This document shows positions 5,281-6,659 of a stretch of 6,659 nucleotides of DNA, one piece after another. A program made the translations under genes and the position numbers. Every line of letters begins with the position of its first letter. Position 1 is the first letter of the stretch. The notes beneath the pieces are model-generated. The model ran no database searches, had not been told where the DNA came from, and saw only the letters and a list, made by a program, of their open reading frames with translations. The stretch is from CAZBDU01 sp964490725 (lineage in GTDB: Bacteria; Spirochaetota; Spirochaetia; SZUA-6; DRHE01): positions 1 to 6,659 of the forward strand of contig CAZBDU010000168.1 in the NCBI GenBank assembly GCA_964490725.1, read 5' to 3'.

Positions 5281-6149
5281 GCCGTTCGGCCCAGGATCCG
5301 TCCTACTCCTTCCCCGAAAGGGGTGTAGCGGTGGAAGCCCAGCCGGCGCAGGCGGGTGTTGTCCAGGTGCGCATTGGGGGGCCGGCGGACGCCGCCACAC
5401 GGCTTGGGGTCCGGGAATATCCGCTCGGTGTCCACGCCCAGCACGCCCGCCATGAGCACGGCCATGCCGTACTTCGTGTAAGCCTGTTCGGCCGAGCAGT
5501 GGACCGTGCCCCGCACCTCCCGCTCGATTAGCAGGCGCAGCGCGGAGGCCGCGTCGCGGGTGTGCGTGGGGTACCGCACCGCCGCATCATCGAAGAAGAG
5601 CTCCCCGTCCCCTCCGTTCAGCAGCTGGCCGGCCAGGACGGTGACGGCGCTCTCCCCCAGGTCGTCGGTGGGTCCGTAAAGGATCGGCAGGCGCAGGATG
5701 CAGTGTTGCGGGGCGTGCGTTCTGACAACCTCCTCGCCCTCCACCTTGGAGCGGCCATAGAGATTCAGCGGATTGGGCCTGGCCTCCTCGCCGTACGGCG
5801 GCGAGGTACCGTCGAAGACATAGTCGGTGGAGATGAACACCAGAACCGCCCCGCTGTCGGCGCACAGCCCGGCCAGCTGCTTTGTGGCGCCGACATTGAG
5901 CCGCGTCGACTGCTCCGGATTCTGCTCCATCACGTCCGGCCGCCGCTCAGCCGCGCAGTGCACCACCGCCCTCGGAGAGAAGCGCCGGAACGCCTCCTCC
6001 ACGGCGGCCTGGTCCAGGAGGTCGATCCGGGTCAGCCCTGCGGTCCGAGTGAATCCCCAGCCTTCCACCTGGAAGGTCCCGGCCAGTCTGGACATGACTT
6101 CCCTGCCCAGTAGACCGCTGGCTCCCGTGACGATGATCTTCGCGGACAT
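5277..6149 (-). CDS. RmlD/MAT2B-like NAD(P)-binding reductase-family protein
   Basis: This is a 290-residue extended short-chain dehydrogenase of the RmlD (dTDP-4-dehydrorhamnose reductase) superfamily. The Rossmann motif is TGASGLLG (8-15). The Ser/Thr-Tyr-Lys active-site set is intact: ST at 107-108 in ISTDYVFDG, and YGRSK with Tyr131 and Lys135. Several stretches recall animal MAT2B, the regulatory beta subunit of methionine adenosyltransferase, from memory: VHCAAERRPDV (63-73), PLNLYG (127-132), LRLPILYG (152-159), ESAVTV (166-171) and RRPPNAHLD (255-263). The role could thus be sugar-nucleotide reduction or something MAT2B-like. No rml gene or metK is in the window, so context does not decide. 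The ATG at 6149 is chosen because the Rossmann motif follows at once; AGGGGG six bases upstream is a fair ribosome binding site. Reading back to 6347 adds only non-coding-looking residues. The stop overlaps the convergent gene's stop in CTAG. Confidence 0.88.
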   Translation of the reverse strand: MSAKIIVTGASGLLGREVMSRLAGTFQVEGWGFTRTAGLTRIDLLDQAAVEEAFRRFSPRAVVHCAAERRPDVMEQNPEQSTRLNVGATKQLAGLCADSGAVLVFISTDYVFDGTSPPYGEEARPNPLNLYGRSKVEGEEVVRTHAPQHCILRLPILYGPTDDLGESAVTVLAGQLLNGGDGELFFDDAAVRYPTHTRDAASALRLLIEREVRGTVHCSAEQAYTKYGMAVLMAGVLGVDTERIFPDPKPCGGVRRPPNAHLDNTRLRRLGFHRYTPFGEGVGRILGRTA

Positions 6150-6188
6150 GCCCGACCCCCTGCAGTGGCTGCTCCCTGGTTTGCGTTC

Positions 6189-6217
6189 AGGTTCGCTGCG
6201 ACCGGTCCTCGTGTCAA
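6189..6217 (-). promoter_or_regulatory. possible promoter of the reductase gene (weak)
   Basis: On the minus strand a perfect TTGACA (6217-6212) lies 17 bases from GAACCT (6194-6189). The -10 is poor, keeping only the A at its second position and the final T. The position, about 40 bases before the ATG at 6149, is reasonable. Confidence 0.3.
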
Positions 6218-6261
6218 GCCGCCTCGGTGCCGCGGGTGTCGTGAAAGCCGAAGCGGCTCCG

Positions 6262-6287
6262 GAATGCCGCGAGAATGCCGGGAATGC
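6262..6287. repeat. three GAATGC iterons next to a -35 element
   Basis: GAATGC occurs at 6262, 6273 and 6282, the first two within near-identical 11-base units. The last copy ends one base before the -35 of the PEGA gene promoter. The arrangement suggests a regulator site but could be chance. Confidence 0.4.
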
Positions 6288-6288
6288 A

Positions 6289-6318
6289 TTGAAATCCGGC
6301 CATCGCTGTGGGTACAAT
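6289..6318 (+). promoter_or_regulatory. sigma70-like promoter of the PEGA-domain gene
   Basis: TTGAAA (6289-6294) and TACAAT (6313-6318) are 18 bases apart. Transcription would begin near 6325, leaving a leader of about 23 bases that contains a strong ribosome binding site. The -10 matches that of the CsgG-like unit's promoter. Confidence 0.65.
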
Positions 6319-6330
6319 GAGCATGTTCCT

Positions 6331-6339
6331 GGAGGAGGG
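6331..6339 (+). promoter_or_regulatory. strong ribosome binding site of the PEGA-domain gene
   Basis: GGAGGAGGG ends 8 bases before the ATG at 6348. It is the strongest such site in the window and fixes the start. Confidence 0.75.
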
Positions 6340-6347
6340 ATCCACAC

Positions 6348-6659
6348 ATGAAGAAGGCCACGCTGACCATCGGGCTGATTCTCGTGTTGCTGCTCTTGGG
6401 GGTGCTTCCGGCTGCCGCCCAGTTCACCGGCAGGGGCGCCGGGTTTCTCATGACGCGGTTCCAGGCAAGCGTGAACGGGGCCCTGATCCAGATAAACGGG
6501 GTGACCGTGGGGCGATCGCCCCTGCAGGTCGGCCTGCGGCCCGGAACCTACACCCTCACCGTGCGGGCGCCTGGCTATGCGGACTACCGGCGGCAGATCA
6601 CGATCCGCGCGCCCAACCAGATCTTCACCATCAACTTGAGTGCGCCGCCGCCCCAGCCC
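6348..6659 (+). CDS. exported PEGA-domain protein (5' part)
   Basis: The first 104 codons are present and the gene runs off the window. Residues 1-24 are a classic signal peptide: KK, a leucine-rich core, and PAAA before Gln25. Residues of about 40-96 form one PEGA domain, with ASVNGALIQINGVTVGRSPL (40-59), then LRPGTYTLTVRAPGY (63-77) and a closing beta strand. A proline-rich stretch begins at residue 99, probably a linker to a further domain outside the window. PEGA domains are small beta-sandwiches found in surface and periplasmic proteins of many bacteria and archaea, and are thought to mediate contacts with other proteins or the cell envelope. Start, ribosome binding site and promoter agree. 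The gene diverges from the reductase gene across 198 bases and is probably regulated separately from it. Confidence 0.88.
   Translation, partial: MKKATLTIGLILVLLLLGVLPAAAQFTGRGAGFLMTRFQASVNGALIQINGVTVGRSPLQVGLRPGTYTLTVRAPGYADYRRQITIRAPNQIFTINLSAPPPQP

Noticed and set aside
5271..5292. GC-rich inverted sequence at the second convergent junction as a terminator
   Set aside because: The stems are only 5 bases with a 2-base loop (GGCCG-TT-CGGCC) and no T-run follows.

Overview
The window is GC-rich (roughly two thirds by eye) bacterial DNA, tightly packed with genes. It carries no RNA gene, insertion sequence, CRISPR array or phage gene that I can see. The proteins are envelope and housekeeping types: a CsgG/TolB-like periplasmic protein, a DNRLRE-type lipoprotein, a PEGA-domain protein, a gamma-carbonic anhydrase, a DMT-type permease and an RmlD/MAT2B-like reductase. 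The lipoprotein and signal peptides and the sigma70-like promoters point to a diderm bacterium. The mix recalls Spirochaetota or related deep lineages, but this is a weak inference and no marker gene is present.

Layout. Positions 1-315 (+) hold the 3' end of an unrecognised gene. It converges on a two-gene minus-strand unit, 2482 to 312: a CsgG-like protein with a proline-rich linker and a threefold repeated hydrophobic module, then a DNRLRE lipoprotein. The two genes overlap by ATGA, and a promoter lies just upstream of the first. Further right, a gamma-carbonic anhydrase gene (3163 to 2630, minus) and a DMT-type permease gene (3374-4249, plus) diverge from a 210-bp spacer. In that spacer two opposed promoters appear to share one -10 element. 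The permease is followed after 22 bases by a membrane protein gene (4272-5280, plus) whose frame is broken once near 4643-4650. This gene converges on an RmlD/MAT2B-like reductase gene (6149 to 5277, minus). A 198-bp spacer separates the reductase from a divergent PEGA-domain gene (6348 to the window edge, plus), which has a good promoter and ribosome binding site.

How the parts fit. The CsgG-like protein and the lipoprotein are almost certainly cotranscribed and translationally coupled, so they are good candidates for one envelope process. The permease and the broken membrane protein look like a second operon. The carbonic anhydrase and reductase look like independent single genes. Both convergent junctions overlap by the palindrome CTAG, so that both stop codons are TAG. 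I found no other CTAG in the window.

Most worth a second look: the CsgG-like domain fused to a three-copy SYxLWGxG hairpin module, the shared-core divergent promoter with its 14-bp duplication of the -35 region, and the clean single-base frameshift. I see no convincing defence system or other wholly new multi-gene system here.
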